The translations under genes and the position numbers were made by a program. A stretch of DNA of 64,000 nt from Acidobacteriota bacterium. Lineage in GTDB: Bacteria > Acidobacteriota > Thermoanaerobaculia > Multivoradales > JBCCEF01. The DNA lies in contig JBCCHV010000016.1 in assembly GCA_039028635.1 (NCBI GenBank), forward strand, positions 1 to 64,000, read 5' to 3'. The notes under the pieces are model-generated. The model searched no databases, was not told the DNA's origin, and was given only the letters and a program-made list of their open reading frames with translations. Shown piece by piece: positions 53,894 to 62,652 of this stretch; the first letter of the stretch is position 1, and each line of letters opens with the position of its first letter.

Positions 53894-54786
53894 ACGAGGC
53901 TCCCGTGACAACTGAGGGCCACTTCCGTGGCTGGAATCTGTCGACCATTCTGCAGATGGTCGAGATGGACAAACGGACCTGCACCCTGCGGGTGCGCTGC
54001 GGCGAGAATCTCGGCCTGCTGTTTTTCCGGGCCGGAGATCTGATCGATGCCGAGAGCGGGCCGCTCCAGGGGATCGATGCCGCCTACGAGATTGTCAACT
54101 GGGACGGAGATACATCGGTCGAGGTCGAGGGCTTCTGCGGCTCGGAGCAGAAGAGCATCGACCTGCCGGTGACCCACCTCTTGCTCGAGGGCTTGGCCCG
54201 TCGCGACGAGGAGCGTCGCGAGAGCGAGACGGGCGAGACGAGTAAACCCAACGGTCAGGCTTCCCTGACGCCGCAAGACGCCGCGATGGCAGCGCCGGCC
54301 GCTTCTCAGAATGCCGTTGCTCCACAGCATGCCGTCGCTTCACAGAATGCCTTCGAGGCCTTGCGGGATGAGGTCGATTCTTTGGATGCCGAAAAGGAGG
54401 AGGAAGTGAGCAATTTGCAATCGGTTCTGGACCGTTTCAGGGATGAAGTTCCAGAGTTCGTGGCCACCGATCTGGTCAACATCGACAGCGGGCTGTCGAT
54501 CGGTGGTGCGACCCTCGACGCCGACTTCGACTCTTCCGTGGCGTCGGCCTGCTACGCCGAGGTGGTGAAGTCGAATCGCCGGGCCCTCGATCTGCTGGGC
54601 CTCGGCTCCGACTCGACCGAGGACATTCTGATCTCCACCGAGAAGGTCTTCCTGCTGTTGCGGCTGCTGGGGTCCGAGTACTACCACGTGGTCGCGATCA
54701 CGCGGAAAGGCAACCTCGGCTTCGCCCGCGCCATCATGAAGAAGTTCGAGCCCGCGCTATTGCAGGCCGTCAACCAACTGGCCTGA
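53890..54786 (+). CDS. DUF4388 (PATAN) - Roadblock two-domain protein
   Basis: 298 residues. Residues 8-108 match DUF4388/PATAN (GHFRGWNLSTILQMVEMDKR, TCTLRVRCGENLGLLFFRAG, DLIDAESGPLQGIDAAYEIV), a domain frequent in two-component and gliding-motility regulators. A Gln/Ala-rich linker (115-155) leads to a second Roadblock-like domain (about 158-298) with LVNIDSGLSIGGATLDADFD and VFLLLRLLGSEYYHVVAI. The pairing of DUF4388 and Roadblock with an NTPase is usual for MglA-type systems; here the NTPase is ParA. It overlaps the preceding gene by ATGA. Confidence 0.8.
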   Translation: MNEAPVTTEGHFRGWNLSTILQMVEMDKRTCTLRVRCGENLGLLFFRAGDLIDAESGPLQGIDAAYEIVNWDGDTSVEVEGFCGSEQKSIDLPVTHLLLEGLARRDEERRESETGETSKPNGQASLTPQDAAMAAPAASQNAVAPQHAVASQNAFEALRDEVDSLDAEKEEEVSNLQSVLDRFRDEVPEFVATDLVNIDSGLSIGGATLDADFDSSVASACYAEVVKSNRRALDLLGLGSDSTEDILISTEKVFLLLRLLGSEYYHVVAITRKGNLGFARAIMKKFEPALLQAVNQLA

Positions 54787-54809
54787 GTCGTCGGTCGAGA
54801 GGGAAGGTG

Positions 54810-54827
54810 CCCTCCGTGCGCGGAGGG
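54810..54827 (+). other. Intra-operon hairpin before the H-NOX gene
   Basis: A 7-base perfect inverted repeat (CCCTCCG, 4-base loop) lies in the 61-base gap, and GGAAGGAG (54836-54843) then precedes the GTG of the H-NOX gene. There is no T-run, so it may protect or process mRNA and alter H-NOX levels rather than terminate. Confidence 0.4.
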
Positions 54828-54847
54828 ACACCCGGGAAGGAGTTCGC

Positions 54848-55438
54848 GTGCACGGTTTTATTTTCACTGAAATTCAAGACTATGTGAGCACGAAGCTCGG
54901 TCCTGAGGTATGGAAGGCACTGCTCAAGCAGGCCGGCCTCGCGTCCCGGGTTTACGAAAAGTTCTTCGAGTATCCGGACGAAGAAGCGGTCAAGATCGTG
55001 GTGACCGCCTCGGAGATGACCGGCAACAGCGTGCCGGCGATTCTGGAAGACTTCGGCCGTTTTCTCGGTCCCCACCTGCTCAAGGCCTATCGGCCCCTGA
55101 TCAATCCGAGCTGGTCGGCCCTCGACTTCCTCGAGCACACCGAAGAGACCATTCACCGGGTGGTGCGTTCGCGCAATCGCATGGCGAAGCCGCCGGCCCT
55201 TTCGTGGACCCGCATGGGGCCCGACGAGGTGATGCTGCGCTACAAGTCGCAGCGCCAGATGCAGCATCTCGCCATCGGAATCGCCAAGGGGGTAGCCGAC
55301 GACTACGGCGAGGTTCTCGATGTCCACATGGACGATCACGGCGACGAAGGATGCACCATCCGCTTCCGGCGGCGGGCCCCGGCGCCGGCTCCGACGCCCG
55401 CTCCCTCGGAGCCTCCGCTGACCGCCAACGGCGGCTGA
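54848..55438 (+). CDS. Stand-alone H-NOX heme gas-sensor protein
   Basis: 196 residues from a GTG at 54848. It aligns with bacterial H-NOX from its first residues (HGFIFTEIQDYVSTKLGPEV, then WKALLKQAGL). The proximal heme ligand is His103 in HTEETIHRVVR. The heme-propionate motif YxSxR is Tyr132-Ser134-Arg136 (YKSQRQM), at the spacing known for canonical H-NOX (Tyr131/Ser133/Arg135 in the Thermoanaerobacter protein). Both diagnostic elements are present, so it should bind heme and sense NO or O2. H-NOX genes usually sit by a histidine kinase, diguanylate cyclase or chemoreceptor; none is here. It lies 61 bases after the DUF4388/Roadblock gene on the same strand. A Pro/Ala tail ends it. Confidence 0.9.
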   Translation: MHGFIFTEIQDYVSTKLGPEVWKALLKQAGLASRVYEKFFEYPDEEAVKIVVTASEMTGNSVPAILEDFGRFLGPHLLKAYRPLINPSWSALDFLEHTEETIHRVVRSRNRMAKPPALSWTRMGPDEVMLRYKSQRQMQHLAIGIAKGVADDYGEVLDVHMDDHGDEGCTIRFRRRAPAPAPTPAPSEPPLTANGG

Positions 55439-55460
55439 ATCCCGGCCAGGACCTACCCCC

Positions 55461-55490
55461 AAGCCCTCGGCACCCCGGTGCCGAGGGCTT
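55461..55490. terminator. Strong terminator after the H-NOX operon
   Basis: Perfect 14-base inverted repeat (AAGCCCTCGGCACC, 2-base loop) 22 bases after the H-NOX stop, followed on the plus strand by GCTTTCCTTCCCTC. It also lies just beyond the stop of the convergent MscS gene, so it probably serves both directions. Confidence 0.85.
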
Positions 55491-55521
55491 GCTTTCCTTC
55501 CCTCGACAGGATCCGGACGAC

Positions 55522-57147
55522 TCAGTCCGTACTCTCTGCAGCCGGCAAGGCCAGCGGACTCTCCGCGGGCGCCGATGCCAGGTGGAGGGTGCGGGTGGGG
55601 AAGGCGAACTCGATCCCGAGGCGCTCCGCCAGGGCGATGATGTCGATCATCAAGCGCTGCCGTCCCTCCAGCTCGACGGCCCATTCGCTGGTCTCGAAGA
55701 AAACGTAGAGCAGGATGTTCAGGCTCGAATCGCCGAACTCGTTGAGGTGGACGTAGAAGCCCTCCTTGCGGGTCGCTGGATGCTGGCGAATGAGGTCCCG
55801 AATGCCTTCGCAGAAGGACTCGAGGGCGGCCGCGGAGGTGCCGTACTCGACTCCCAGGGTGGTCTTCCAACGGCGGAACTGGCGGGCTCCGAAGTTGTCG
55901 ACGGAGGCACTGATGAGGTTGGCATTGGGCACCGTGACCAGGGAGTTGTAAAAGGTCCGCACTCGGGTGCTGCGCATCCCGACCTCTTCCACCGTGCCCT
56001 CGACATCGCCGATGGAGACCGCGTCGCCGACGTGGAAGGGCTGGTCGAGTAGCACCGTGATCGAGCCGAAGAGGTTCTTCACCGTGTCCTGGGCGGCGAG
56101 AGCGAGGGCCAGCCCGCCAAGGCCGATGCCGGCCAGCAGGCTGCTGACATCGATCTCCAAATTGTCGGCGACGAAGACCGTGCCGAAGATCACCAGGACG
56201 ACCTTGGAGGCCTTGCGCACCAAGGGGGCGAGGAGATCGTCGAAGCGACTTTCGGACTCCTGAGCGCGCCGCATCATCACCGCCGAGATGACGTCGATGG
56301 CGCGGTAGCTGAACCAGATCAAAGCGACCAGGGCGACCAGCTCGAGGCCGACCTTGAGGATGCCGAGGGCGCGCGGCGGGAGCCCGAGGAAGGGCAGGCC
56401 CAGACGCCACAGGCCGGCCGCCACCAGGAGCCGAGCCGGCGCCAAAACCCGGCCCAGCAGAGGAGCATCGAGCTCCGCGAACCAGCGCGCCAGGCGAGGT
56501 AGAAGAAGGGAGCCCAGGAGGGTGGCGACGAGCCGCGCCAGCAGCGGCCCGACGACCGCCAGCAGGAGCAGGCCGAGCCACTGCCAGTGCTCGAGCAGAA
56601 AGCCCACTCGACGCAGATTGGGAGGAACCTGGCTGCGCACCCAAAGACCGAGGGTCCGAGGGGCTTCGGTGACACCCTCGACGATCTCCTGGCCTTCGCT
56701 GGCGCGCCAGAGGGCCGGAATCGAGGCCACCGTCTGACGATTGAACAGCCATTCGCCGTTGCGCTGGCGCTCGAGGGTGATCTCGAGCTCACCGCGCTCG
56801 AGGAAGCTCCAGGGTGGTCCCGAAGGGTCGTCTGGAATCGCTGCCAGGTCGACGTACTCGGTGCGATCGATGACGTCCTTGAGCTGCACCGCCAGATCGG
56901 CCCCTTGCAGCTCGCGCGCCGCGGCTGGCAAATCGCTGAGGTCGAGGGTGGCCGCGGCGACGCGGCGGGCGCGGGTTGCGTTGTCGTCCTTGAAGGCGCT
57001 GAGGAAGGTGGTGAGAGTCGCTCGCGGGGAGGCTACCTCGGGACGCGGTTCGGTGACTTCCTCCGGCCCCTCCTGCCCTGGGACGGGGTTGGCGAGGAAG
57101 GCGAAGAACGCCACAAGAAGGGCGAGAACGTATCGGTTGCTGGCCAT
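55522..57147 (-). CDS. MscS-family mechanosensitive channel with N-terminal periplasmic domain
   Basis: 541 residues. A signal peptide (1-24) leads to a periplasmic region of about 150 residues (PRATLTTFLSAFKDDNATRA and later VIDRTEYVDLAAIPDDP). Then come several transmembrane helices (about 185-340) and the MscS core: pore helix IGLGGLALALAAQDTVKNLFG, beta domain LLDQPFHVGDAVSIGDVEG, and STRVRTFYNSLVTVPNANLI. It is larger than MscS and resembles YbdG/YnaI-like channels of medium size. It may gate under osmotic downshift. It is the second MscS in the window. Confidence 0.93.
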   Translation of the reverse strand: MASNRYVLALLVAFFAFLANPVPGQEGPEEVTEPRPEVASPRATLTTFLSAFKDDNATRARRVAAATLDLSDLPAAARELQGADLAVQLKDVIDRTEYVDLAAIPDDPSGPPWSFLERGELEITLERQRNGEWLFNRQTVASIPALWRASEGQEIVEGVTEAPRTLGLWVRSQVPPNLRRVGFLLEHWQWLGLLLLAVVGPLLARLVATLLGSLLLPRLARWFAELDAPLLGRVLAPARLLVAAGLWRLGLPFLGLPPRALGILKVGLELVALVALIWFSYRAIDVISAVMMRRAQESESRFDDLLAPLVRKASKVVLVIFGTVFVADNLEIDVSSLLAGIGLGGLALALAAQDTVKNLFGSITVLLDQPFHVGDAVSIGDVEGTVEEVGMRSTRVRTFYNSLVTVPNANLISASVDNFGARQFRRWKTTLGVEYGTSAAALESFCEGIRDLIRQHPATRKEGFYVHLNEFGDSSLNILLYVFFETSEWAVELEGRQRLMIDIIALAERLGIEFAFPTRTLHLASAPAESPLALPAAESTD

Positions 57148-57516
57148 GAGGCTCTCCTGACGAGTGATCGCGCTCGGGGTGATGATCCGGCATGGGTTTC
57201 GGCGGCAAGGATCCTATGACGGGAACCGCCGAGGCGGAAGGCCGCGACCCCGCCGGCTCCCTTTCACCCGCAGCGAGGCGGATGTCGGGCCGGCTTCTCC
57301 CGCCGTCGTCCCGAAGATTCGGCGGGGGATTGCGAGAAATCTCCATCGCGTCTCGCGGCAGGTCCCGCGAGCGGCGTCCAGCTCTCGGCGATGGTCTGAC
57401 GAGAGTCCATCTCCGGTGCTTCGACGCCGCCAGTTCCTGCCTTGCGAGTTCTCGAAACATGACATCTTGTATCCCATTGCAATGTCCTAAATCTGTGCAA
57501 AGGGAAAGGAGTTGTC
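57148..57516. other. Gap upstream of peptide cassette 2
   Basis: 369 bases between the divergent MscS and peptide genes. I see no convincing gene. A short inverted repeat (CTCGCGG/CCGCGAG) is near 57352-57371. The last 60 bases (about 57455-57510) are more AT-rich (ATGACATCTTGTATCCCATT, CCTAAATCTGTGCAAAGGGA) and should hold the promoter of the peptide gene. GGAAAGGAG (about 57502-57510) is its ribosome-binding site. Confidence 0.4.
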
Positions 57517-57717
57517 ATGAAAAAGCGCTCGATGGCCCTTCTGCTGGCTCTCTTGCTGGTCTCGTCGCCGCTCGCGTTGGCAGCGTCGCCGGACCACGAA
57601 GCGTCTTGGTGGGAGCGCCTCCGCGAGATCGTGTCCGATTGGATGGCCGCCAACGAGGGGGAGCAGTCCGGGGAGGACAGTGGGGGAGGAATGATCGATC
57701 CCAACGGAGGTGGCTGA
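57517..57717 (+). CDS. Small secreted SWW/DPNG peptide (cassette 2)
   Basis: 66 residues, with a strong AAAGGAG upstream. Signal peptide MKKRSMALLLALLLVSSPLALA (1-22). The mature part is about 44 residues: ASPDHEASWWERLREIVSDW, then EGEQSGEDSGGGMIDPNGGG (split by MAANE). It shares with the peptide at 47184-47456 the acidic DxxASWW-L-(I/V)S-W block immediately after the signal and the C-terminal DPNG. The next gene starts within or a few bases after it, giving the same peptide-then-TPR order. Confidence 0.78.
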   Translation: MKKRSMALLLALLLVSSPLALAASPDHEASWWERLREIVSDWMAANEGEQSGEDSGGGMIDPNGGG

Positions 57718-57727
57718 CGATGAGTCT

Positions 57728-58987
57728 ATGATCCGGAGGCGCGACGATCGAGGAGGTGAGTTGAGCACGCGACGGCCGGCAGAGCATTGGCGGGGAGGCG
57801 AGGGGATTGGCTTTCACCTCGAAGGGGAGGACAGGGTTCGGATCCGGCGCCGGGACGGAACCGAGCTCATCGTCTCGCGAAGGGATCTCGAAGGCTTCGT
57901 GGCCTGGCTCGGCCACGGGTCGAGACAGCTTGCGGCCGAGCCCGACGAGCCCACCGCCAATAGCCTCGCAGAGCGGCTGAGGCGGCTCGTGGAGCTGCCG
58001 CCCCGGGAGCGCCCGCGGCTGCTCGAAAGCGAGCCTGCCTGGGGCAGCGTCGGGCTGGTCAGATTGGCCCTGGCGCAATCCCGGGCGCTGGTCTTCGAAG
58101 ATCCTGCACGGGCCGTCGAGCTCGCCGAGATCGGACGGTTGGTGAGCTCGGTCCTCGACCCCCGTCGCCTCGGTGGACCGACGATCCGCGACCTGCAGGG
58201 CTGGGCCGAGGCGATGCTTGGCAATGCTCGTCGGGTCGGCGGTCGGCTGGCGGCATCGGAGGAGTGTTTCTTCCGGGCTCACCTGTTTCTGTCCCTCGGA
58301 ACGCCGGGTTCTCCGGAAGAGACCAAGGTTGCCGCTCTGGAGGTTTCTCTGCAGCGCGATCTGCGGCAATTCGAGGCCGCCCTAGAGCTCTCTCGGGCGG
58401 TGATCGCGGTTCATCAGCGACGGCGGAACCGGCCAGCCCTGGTCGAGGCATTGTTGACCCGTTCGACGATTTTCGAGGCCCTTGGCCGGCCCGCTGCGGC
58501 GGTGCCGGTCCTGCGCCGGGCGGCCGAGCTCGACGATGGCGCCAGCCAGGACTGGATCGCTCACAATCTGTCCTTCGCTCTGGCTCGCCTCGACCGACGC
58601 CGGGAGGCCCGCCAGGTGATGGCTTTGCTCGGTGAGGCCGGCTCTCGGCCGGCGCTGCGCGGGCGCCGCCTCTGGCTGGAGGGATTGGTCGCGGACGATC
58701 CCGTCGCGCCCTTGGAGGGAGCTCGGCAGCTCTTCGAGGGCCAGGGCTTCGCCCTCGATGCAGCCCTCGTCGGGCTCGATCTGACCATTGCCTTGGCGGC
58801 GCGTCGTCGTTTGGGCGAGGCTCGCAGGGTGGCGATGACGACCTATCGGGAGCTGCTTGAGCAGGGTGCCACGGGCGACTCACTCACCGCTTGGCGCCTC
58901 CTCGGGCGCGCCACCCTGGAAGAACTGCTCGATCGCGAACGCCTGACCCGGGAATTGAGATCGGCTCTGGCTGCCCGCAGCCAGTGA
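57728..58987 (+). CDS. TPR protein (cassette 2 partner)
   Basis: 419 residues from the ATG at 57728. A TTG at 57761 with an AGGAGG 4 bases upstream is a serious alternative, and a GTG at 57710 would overlap the peptide gene. The N-terminus (about 20-50) is a short beta unit (VRIRRRDGTELIVSRRDLEG) that replaces the zinc motif of the cassette-1 protein. Then come the same helical repeats: ERPRLLESEPAWGSVGLVRL, VELAEIGRLVSS, AEAMLGNARRVGGRLAASEE, and DLRQFEAALELSRAVIAVHQ. Order, length and several motifs (LGNARR, R.LLE..P) match the protein at 47575-48927, so the two are paralogous in their repeat regions. Confidence 0.8.
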   Translation: MIRRRDDRGGELSTRRPAEHWRGGEGIGFHLEGEDRVRIRRRDGTELIVSRRDLEGFVAWLGHGSRQLAAEPDEPTANSLAERLRRLVELPPRERPRLLESEPAWGSVGLVRLALAQSRALVFEDPARAVELAEIGRLVSSVLDPRRLGGPTIRDLQGWAEAMLGNARRVGGRLAASEECFFRAHLFLSLGTPGSPEETKVAALEVSLQRDLRQFEAALELSRAVIAVHQRRRNRPALVEALLTRSTIFEALGRPAAAVPVLRRAAELDDGASQDWIAHNLSFALARLDRRREARQVMALLGEAGSRPALRGRRLWLEGLVADDPVAPLEGARQLFEGQGFALDAALVGLDLTIALAARRRLGEARRVAMTTYRELLEQGATGDSLTAWRLLGRATLEELLDRERLTRELRSALAARSQ

Positions 58988-59017
58988 TTGGGGCGCTCCG
59001 CGGCCTCTTGGAACCCG

Positions 59018-60154
59018 CTAGCGATCGTAGCCGGTGAGCTCGACATAGCCCTCGCCGGAGACGGGCTCGCCGGCCTGCTCACCGGTAACGCGCACGGCGC
59101 CCTCCCAGTAGCGAAACGAGTGGGCGAGCTCCTGACCATCGAGGAGGGGCTCGACCTCGAGCCACAGGGCCAGATCGGGAAGCTCGAGGGTCCAGGCCAC
59201 CGGGTATCGCGCGCCGGTCCTGTCGCTGGTCCAGTAGCGGCGCTCGCGCAGGGTCACGTCATCCACTTTCAACGGACGCACCGGGCCGTCGGCCGGAGCC
59301 AGGCTGCCGGAGCTGTTGGTGTCGATGCGGCCATCGTTCCGGCGCAGGCGGAAGAACATCAGGTCGGTGCCGTTCGACAGGCTGATCGAGAACCAGTCCC
59401 AGCCGACCTGACCGGTCTCGAGGACACTCGTGCTCCACTCACGGTCGAGCCAGCTCTGGCCCTCGACGGTGAGCTCGCGGCCGCCGATCTCGAGACTGCC
59501 GCGGCTTGCCAGCCGCGGCATCGAGTAGTAGTAGGAGGCGTTGCCCGGCTCTCGCCCCTTGCGGCTCAGGCCGCCGTCGCCTTGCAGAATCGGGGAGCGG
59601 CGCGGGGTGAGCTGAAGCTGCAGTGCCCGGTCGCCAGCGCGTGCCGTGATCTCGAAGCCTCCGGCGCCGTCGTCGCGAAGCTCCCAATCGGCGAGCCAAA
59701 CCCGCAAGCTCGGCTCGCTGCGGGCGCCGGCGAGACCCAAGGCGCCGCGATTCCAGCGCTCGAAGGAGCGAAAGTTTCGGCCGGTGGCGTCGGAGACGGC
59801 GAAATGGGCCAGGAAGGCTTGCTCCGTGGCCCAAGGGGAGCTGCGCGCCGGAGCCTCGCCAGGCGCCAGCAGGCGATTGCGGAAGAAGGTCAACTGATAG
59901 CCGTAGTGATTCGCCGACGAGTCTTTCAGGTGGCCGGTGAAGTACCACCACTCGTTGCGAAAGTCGGGATGGGGTCCATGGTCGGCGGGGAAACGGAAGC
60001 TTCGGGGCTCGACGGCGCGGGCGAAACCCTCGGCGGCGGTGCCGCCGAGAATCGCCGTCACCGAGGACTCGTCGGAGGAGTCGGCCGGTTTCCGGCAGCC
60101 GGCTGCCATGGTGGCGACGGCGAGTGCCAGGGCGAGGGCGACGTGGCGTTTCAT
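59018..60154 (-). CDS. AttH/CrtC-like lipoprotein (carotenoid 1,2-hydratase fold)
   Basis: 378 residues. Lipoprotein signal ending TMAAGC (Cys20). The lipocalin-like hydratase family motifs are present: FPADHGPHPDFRNEWWYFTG, YGYQLTFFRNRL, QAFLAHFAVSD, LDREWSTSVLETGQVGWDWF, and a late SFRYWEGAVRVTGE. CrtC hydrates carotenoids, but homologues next to ABC transporters (AttH) are thought to act in lipid or isoprenoid export rather than carotenoid synthesis. Its start overlaps the permease stop (ATGA), so it is the last gene of the ABC operon. Confidence 0.92.
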   Translation of the reverse strand: MKRHVALALALAVATMAAGCRKPADSSDESSVTAILGGTAAEGFARAVEPRSFRFPADHGPHPDFRNEWWYFTGHLKDSSANHYGYQLTFFRNRLLAPGEAPARSSPWATEQAFLAHFAVSDATGRNFRSFERWNRGALGLAGARSEPSLRVWLADWELRDDGAGGFEITARAGDRALQLQLTPRRSPILQGDGGLSRKGREPGNASYYYSMPRLASRGSLEIGGRELTVEGQSWLDREWSTSVLETGQVGWDWFSISLSNGTDLMFFRLRRNDGRIDTNSSGSLAPADGPVRPLKVDDVTLRERRYWTSDRTGARYPVAWTLELPDLALWLEVEPLLDGQELAHSFRYWEGAVRVTGEQAGEPVSGEGYVELTGYDR

Positions 60155-62652
60155 TCTTCTCGCAATCCGACGACCGGAGGGGTGCGCGACATGCGAAGGG
60201 CCGGATAGATGCCGGCCAGCACGGCGGCGACGAGGGCGAGGAGGAGGCCCTCGGCGAAAACCTGCGGCGAGAAGTCGAGGCGCAGGCTCCAGCCGAAGGA
60301 GCGCAGGTTGATGACCGACACCATCAAGGTGGCGAGGAGGGCGCCAAGGGGCAGCGAGAGGAGACCTGCGGCGAAGCCGGTGAGGGCTGTTTCGCCGGCG
60401 ATCAGGCGCCAGACCTGGCCGGGGGTTAGGCCGGTGGCGCGGAGGATCGCGATCTCCCGCTGGCGCTCGAGCTGCAGCGCCATCAGAGCACTCAAAACAC
60501 CCAGGAAGGCCACGATGCCGGTCAGCCAGCGCAGCACCCCGGTGATTCGGAAGGTGCGATCGAAGATCACCAGCGAGGCGCTGCGCAGGGAATGTTGCGA
60601 CTGCACGTCGAGACGATCGGCGAAGGCGGTGGTGAGGCGCTCTTCGAGGGCCGCGAGGTCGGCGCCGCGCCGCGCCCGGACCGCGAGACCGTTGCGTCGG
60701 CGGTCGTCGAAGAAGCGCTCGAAGATCGGTCGGGCCATGATCACCTCGCCCTGATCGGAGGCGTAGCTGTAGACGACGCCGGCGATGGTGAAGGCCTCGG
60801 GACCGCGGTCGGTGGCCAGCGTCACGGTCGCGCCGCGGCCGATCCTGCGATGGCGGTAGAAGGGCTCGGTCACCAGCACCGAACCGGCGGCGAGCTCGTC
60901 CCAGGCGGTGTCGGGAAACTCTGGCAGGAGCTCGAACCCCCGTTCTCCCGGATCGGTCACTAGCAGGCGGTCGACACCCTCGGCCCGAGGCAGCTCCACC
61001 TGCCGGATGCCGGCCACGTCGGCGACCTCCGGCAAGGCTGCAGCCTCGTCGATCCACGAGGCGTCGAAACCGACCGATGATCGCCCCGGTGGCGCAAGGT
61101 AGAAGTCGGACTGCAGGGTGACGTTGAGCCAGTCGATCAGGGTGGTGCGAAAGCTGTTGATCATGGTGGCCACGCCAACGGTCATGGCGACGGCGATGAC
61201 CAGGGCGGCGATGGCGACGGCGGTACGGCTGAGGGAGTTGACGACTCCGCCGACGGCCATCCGTCCGAGGCCCCCGAAGGCCCGACCGACGAGGGGCCGG
61301 AGCGACGCCATCAGCAAGAGCGTCGCGGAAGGGGTGAGCAGGGCGGCAGCGACGACGACAGCGAAGAAGCCGGCGAAGGCCCATTCGAGGTCCCCGCTGC
61401 GGCCGAGCAGCCAGGCGCCGAGGGCGGCCGCCGCCAGCGCGGCGAGGATTCTCCGGCCGGAGGCTTCGCGATAGCGACTCTCGATCAGCGATCGCTGGCG
61501 CGCCGCCCGCGGCGGGACCCGAGTCGCCTCGAGGGCCGGGGCGCCGGCGGCGACCAGGGTGGCGACGATTCCCAGGAGGGCGCCCCGTGCCAGCGGCCAG
61601 GCCCGCCAGTCATCGACCGTCGGCGTGACCCGCAGGTAGAGATCGTTGAGGGTGCGGGTGATCAGGGCGAGGAGGCCGTTGCTCAGAAGCAGAGCTAGGC
61701 ACAGGCCGAGGACGGTGCCGAGGAGAGCGATCACCAGGGCCTCCCCGAGCACCAGGCCGAGGACTTGGCGGCGATCCACTCCGAGGGCGCGCAGGGTGCC
61801 GATCTGGGGGCGCCGCCGGACCACTGAAAACGAGATCGTGCTGTAGATCAGGAAGATGCCGCAGAGCAGGGCGAGGAGGCTCAAAGCGCGCAGGTTGATG
61901 CGAAATCCACGGGTCATGGCGCGGGCGCTGTTGCGGCCGGCGGAGGCACTGACGAGCTGATAGGCGGGGTCCAGGGAGCTGCGCAGCGCCTCCACTTCCG
62001 CCTCCTCGAGGTTGAGATCGATGCGGGACAGGCGGCCTTGGCGGCCGAGGACTTCCTGAGCGGTCGCGATATCGGCGAGCAAGAGGTCCGCCAGGCCTTG
62101 CTTTTGGACCTCGTCCCGCGGCTCGATCAGGCCGATGATCTCGATCTCGATCTGGTCGTCGCCCCGCTGGAGCGACAACCGCGAGCCGATCTCGAGGCCG
62201 TGATTGGCCGCCGGGCCCTGTGCCATCACCGCCGTTGCCGGCCGACCGAGGAGCGCCGCCAGATCGACCCGGGAGCTGCCGCCAACGGCGAGGTAGGGGC
62301 GGAACGGGCCCTCCGAGAAGGCATCGACGCCAAGCAGCCTCCAGGTCCCGCGGGCCGGACTCGCGAGCTCGACGGTGGCTTCGACGATCGGGGCTGCTCG
62401 TCCGCCGTAGCCGGCGGCGATCAGCTCGGTGAAGAGGGCGTCCGGCAGGCCCGAGGGTCCTCCGACGATGCGATGGGTGGCACGTCCCATCACCGCGTCG
62501 GTGGCGCGCTCGAAGGCGCGCAGGGCGGTGTCGTTGGCGAGGTCGATGGCAACCGTCACCGCGACCCCGAGGGCGACGCCAACCACCGCCAGGGCGGCGA
62601 GGACGGGATGACGCCGAACGCCGCGCAGGGCGACGCGCGTGGACCAGCTCAA
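60151..62652 (-). CDS. ABC transporter permease, FtsX/MacB-type with two permease cores
   Basis: 833 residues from a TTG at 62652 that overlaps the ATPase stop (TTGA). One N-terminal transmembrane helix (about 17-37) precedes a large periplasmic MacB-like domain. Then a set of three helices (about 265-375, FRINLRALSLLALLCGIFLI), two central helices (about 405-450), a second periplasmic domain (about 510-715), and a final FtsX core (about 720-830, ITGVLRWLTGIVAFLGVLSAL). This doubled FtsX arrangement is found in permeases that pair with LolD-like ATPases and an AttH lipoprotein. It probably moves a lipid or lipoprotein to the outer envelope. Confidence 0.92.
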   Translation of the reverse strand: MSWSTRVALRGVRRHPVLAALAVVGVALGVAVTVAIDLANDTALRAFERATDAVMGRATHRIVGGPSGLPDALFTELIAAGYGGRAAPIVEATVELASPARGTWRLLGVDAFSEGPFRPYLAVGGSSRVDLAALLGRPATAVMAQGPAANHGLEIGSRLSLQRGDDQIEIEIIGLIEPRDEVQKQGLADLLLADIATAQEVLGRQGRLSRIDLNLEEAEVEALRSSLDPAYQLVSASAGRNSARAMTRGFRINLRALSLLALLCGIFLIYSTISFSVVRRRPQIGTLRALGVDRRQVLGLVLGEALVIALLGTVLGLCLALLLSNGLLALITRTLNDLYLRVTPTVDDWRAWPLARGALLGIVATLVAAGAPALEATRVPPRAARQRSLIESRYREASGRRILAALAAAALGAWLLGRSGDLEWAFAGFFAVVVAAALLTPSATLLLMASLRPLVGRAFGGLGRMAVGGVVNSLSRTAVAIAALVIAVAMTVGVATMINSFRTTLIDWLNVTLQSDFYLAPPGRSSVGFDASWIDEAAALPEVADVAGIRQVELPRAEGVDRLLVTDPGERGFELLPEFPDTAWDELAAGSVLVTEPFYRHRRIGRGATVTLATDRGPEAFTIAGVVYSYASDQGEVIMARPIFERFFDDRRRNGLAVRARRGADLAALEERLTTAFADRLDVQSQHSLRSASLVIFDRTFRITGVLRWLTGIVAFLGVLSALMALQLERQREIAILRATGLTPGQVWRLIAGETALTGFAAGLLSLPLGALLATLMVSVINLRSFGWSLRLDFSPQVFAEGLLLALVAAVLAGIYPALRMSRTPPVVGLREE

